A stretch of DNA of 64,000 nt from Ipomoea triloba (lineage: Eukaryota > Streptophyta > Magnoliopsida > Solanales > Convolvulaceae), in contig NC_044919.1 in the NCBI RefSeq assembly GCF_003576645.1, positions 32,602,758 through 32,666,757 on the forward strand, in the 5' to 3' direction. Below are positions 61,615 to 64,000 of this stretch, piece by piece (position 1 is the first letter of the stretch; every line of letters begins with the position of its first letter). The translations under genes were made by a program, and so were the position numbers. Below the pieces are notes generated by a model. It did not search any database. It was not told the origin of the DNA and saw nothing but the letters and a program-made list of their open reading frames with translations.

Positions 61615-62469
61615 CATAACATAATATAATAACTTGTGACAAATGAAATCTAAAAACATTATGCTTTAGCAACGTAATTATTGACTAAATTAATGATAAC
61701 CGATTGTATCAAGTAAAAATTGTCAAATTGTATCATTTTCCAAAGGTGTTATGTTGATTTTTAAAAAAAAAAAAAATTTAGTTCAGGTCAATAATAACTA
61801 TACAAATAGTTTTACTGTTTATTTAACTTATACGCAACTTAACTTCTTTGTATGAATATAACATTTTACATTGTCATACTCATAAAGTTATATATCTAAT
61901 TTGAATTGTTATCCTTTTTGTAACTATTCTCCAGTACAGTTTTATTGAAGTATAATAATAATAATTATTATCATTATTATTGTTATTTTAAAGGGCACGC
62001 AACCATAATAATCTCTGTAAGCAGACATACATGAAATCGTCAAATTTTGTGGTGCATTACATTATAGACTTTAAAACGTGTGGAAACGTTAAAATTTTCC
62101 AGGAGCTGTGGGAAGCTTCATGTTCATAAACTTCCAAAATCCTGAATCTAATTACACTTAAATATTGGTATGTACTAATTAACTATAGTCAAATTCATGC
62201 ATGGAACCATGCACTTAATTAATAAATCATAATCTTAATTAAAATATGTTTATTGGGTCATCATGTTCCTACTTGGACAGGCTTACCAGGAATATCACAC
62301 GGCATTATTACTGCAGTGCCCGTATCTCCATGTTCCGATCTCGAGACGTGTCGGTGCAAATTTTATATATATAATAAATTAAAATAAACCATAATATAAA
62401 TACAACAAATTAAAATTAAAATTAAAATTAAAACATGTATTCCATCTCAACAACGTACAAATCGATAAC

Positions 62470-62580
62470 TTGACATTTGGTATGAGATTGACTCTAATAC
62501 TAAATTAAAAATGTGTTTCGTCTCAATTAAAAGTTTAAATTAATAATTAAATTGCACATTTATATTTATATATTATATGC
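62470..62580 (+). repeat. Dispersed repeat shared with 55540-55665
   Basis: GACTCTAATACTAAATTAAAA, CTCAATTAAAAG, TTAAATTGCACATTTATATT and TATATTATATGC match the other copy block by block. Confidence 0.5.
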
Positions 62581-62970
62581 TGAATAGGCAAGTTATCCAA
62601 TAATTGAATAATAGTTTGAGAGATGTATGGTAGTGGAATATTGGGAGTTTGATCAGCGGCGGTGAGTCCGAAGCTGCAACCTCACATGGTCACTGATGGT
62701 TGTAATGAATAGAGTAGTGTTTTCATGGGGCCACTGTTGTCTGAGTTTTGGAGTTAAAAACAAAAGTAAATGAAAACAACGTCGTACGTAGCAAGTACTT
62801 GTTTTGTAGATAATGGTCGTCATGTTACTCCATACATATACCAATATAATGTGCTACTGAATCTGTATATAATTTGTTTGAAAGGTAATAAATATTCTAT
62901 ATAAAACAAATTAAATCTCTATATGTAACCATTTAATAGATAAATAAATATTAAATGGAATACAATTTTT

Positions 62971-63425
62971 AAATAGAAATAATGACGATTAGGTTTATAG
63001 GAAATGGTCTCAATTCAATGATCTAATAATAACGAAACTTATCAACGTTCATCAATTTTTGTCAGCATAATATTTAAATAGAAATAATGATTGTTAGGGT
63101 TATAGGAAGTGGTCTCGATACAATGACTCAATAACGGAATCTATTAATGTTCATCAGTTTCTGCTAGTCTAATGTGGGACTCAATTCAGGGATAGAAAAT
63201 AACAAAATAGGTATCCCTTGAACGCGTGATAAACATCCAATATTTATATAGAAATAATGATTGTTAGGATTATAGGAAGTAGTCTCAATCCAATGACTCA
63301 ACAACAGAACCCCTCAAAGTTCATCAATTTTTGCAAGCCAAATGTGGGACCCAATTCAAAGATAGACGTAAGAGAAGTAGAGAACAAAATAGGACTCCCT
63401 TGAACGCATGACAAACATCTAGAAC
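62971..63425 (+). repeat. Three tandem units of about 100, 168 and 185 bp
   Basis: Each unit starts near ATAGAAATAATGA.TGTTAGG (62981, 63080, 63250) and continues with TTATAGGAA.T.GTCTC, CAATGACTCAA and GTTCATCA.TTT. Units 2 and 3 add AATGTGGGAC.CAATTCA and CCCTTGAACGC. Non-coding and possibly LTR-derived. Confidence 0.7.
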
Positions 63426-64000
63426 GCCAACGTAACAAGAATCTCTATATTGAAAATTTAGAGATGTAACATGTGTATATCAAGTGTACCACCTAATTGA
63501 GACTACTTTCTATAAAAAGAATCTCTATATTGAAAAATTAATATCATATTTTTTAGGGGTTCCATTGTTTAGTTATTCAATTGAAACCACTTCATATAAC
63601 GCTAACAATCATTGTTTCTATTTAGATATTGGATGTCTACTACACGTTCAAGAACAGATACCTGGCCTATAGAAAGATTTTTGTTATGTTTGTATTGTGC
63701 TCTAGATGTTTGCCACGCATTCAAAGAAGGGACATCCACTATTATCCTTCCTTGTTGATTGTAGCTACGAGATAAAAATATACAAGCGTATAGAAAGAGG
63801 GTTTTGACACCCAATTAGACATGTGAGAATTGAGATACTCATGAAATCAAGCCCATATATTGTTACTTTGGCAAAATTCTAACTAAGTATTTGTAAAATC
63901 AAATCAAACTTTCTTTTAGTAATACTAATAATAAGAAAGCCTCTAGCTGTTAAAAAATATATTAATATTATTATCATCCAACTAATTATTTTCTTTAAAT
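63426..64000. other. Gene-free right edge
   Basis: Direct repeat AAGAATCTCTATATTGAAAA at about 63438 and 63517. No gene recognised to the window end. Confidence 0.5.

Larger units (their letters stand above)
61101..62969. other. Gene-free AT-rich DNA
   Basis: Contains (TA)n at 61575-61613, an (AAATT)n run at 62408-62433 and the dispersed repeat at 62470-62580. No gene recognised. Confidence 0.5.

Overview
The window is plant nuclear DNA, almost certainly from a eudicot. It holds spliced GT-AG genes from land-plant families (fasciclin-like arabinogalactan protein, POLTERGEIST-like PP2C, USP-kinase-U-box protein, actin with plant intron positions, SIAMESE-related inhibitor, XBAT31-like E3 ligase). 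Intergenic DNA is very AT-rich, with long (TA)n and (AAT)n microsatellites and many Helitrons, MITEs and SINE-like repeats. Ambiguous bases in two (TA)n runs and a poly-G run mark it as an assembled contig. The species cannot be named from this sequence.

Layout. 1-7456: AT-rich left flank, a GC-rich block of unknown origin (1294-1880), an irregular tandem-repeat field (2030-3530), then a Helitron coding for a Rep/helicase protein whose helicase half is truncated. The Helitron ends in a textbook hairpin plus CTAG at 7456. 7649-8929: an intronless FLA4/SOS5-like gene starting only 192 bp beyond that terminus. 8930-24800: a gene-poor block with microsatellites, a hAT-type MITE with perfect 8-bp target duplication, a minisatellite, an 889-bp Mutator-type element with perfect 9-bp target duplication, and one unrecognised small ORF. 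24823-27957: POL/PLL-type protein phosphatase 2C, four exons. 28700-29800: three-unit tandem repeat with a second hAT-type MITE in the first unit. 30745-34384 (minus): USP-kinase-U-box protein, six exons, with kinase-motif substitutions suggesting a pseudokinase. 36443-38140 (minus): a 377-codon actin, four coding exons and a probable leader intron. 39955-44527: a foldback element inside a (TA)n tract, a Helitron with three successive 5' termini and one 3' terminus, and a minus-strand Helitron containing a SINE fragment. 46594-47160: a TIR element with internal tandem units. 47715-48308: SIAMESE-related CDK inhibitor with a TATA box. 50700-51260: Ty1/copia relic. 52602-54449: unknown plant protein, three exons including a 12-nt first coding exon. 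56671-59336 (minus): XBAT31-like ankyrin-RING E3, eight exons. 59337-64000: no gene seen; SINE-like and tandem repeats.

The genes are ordinary dispersed housekeeping, developmental and signalling loci, not a cluster. Several touch cell division, cell wall or ubiquitin pathways, but nothing in the sequence links them. What stands out is the mobile DNA (Helitron termini, MITEs with readable target duplications, microsatellite-nested foldback DNA) and two gene-level oddities: the altered kinase motifs in the U-box protein, and a relic copy of an exon end inside an actin intron.
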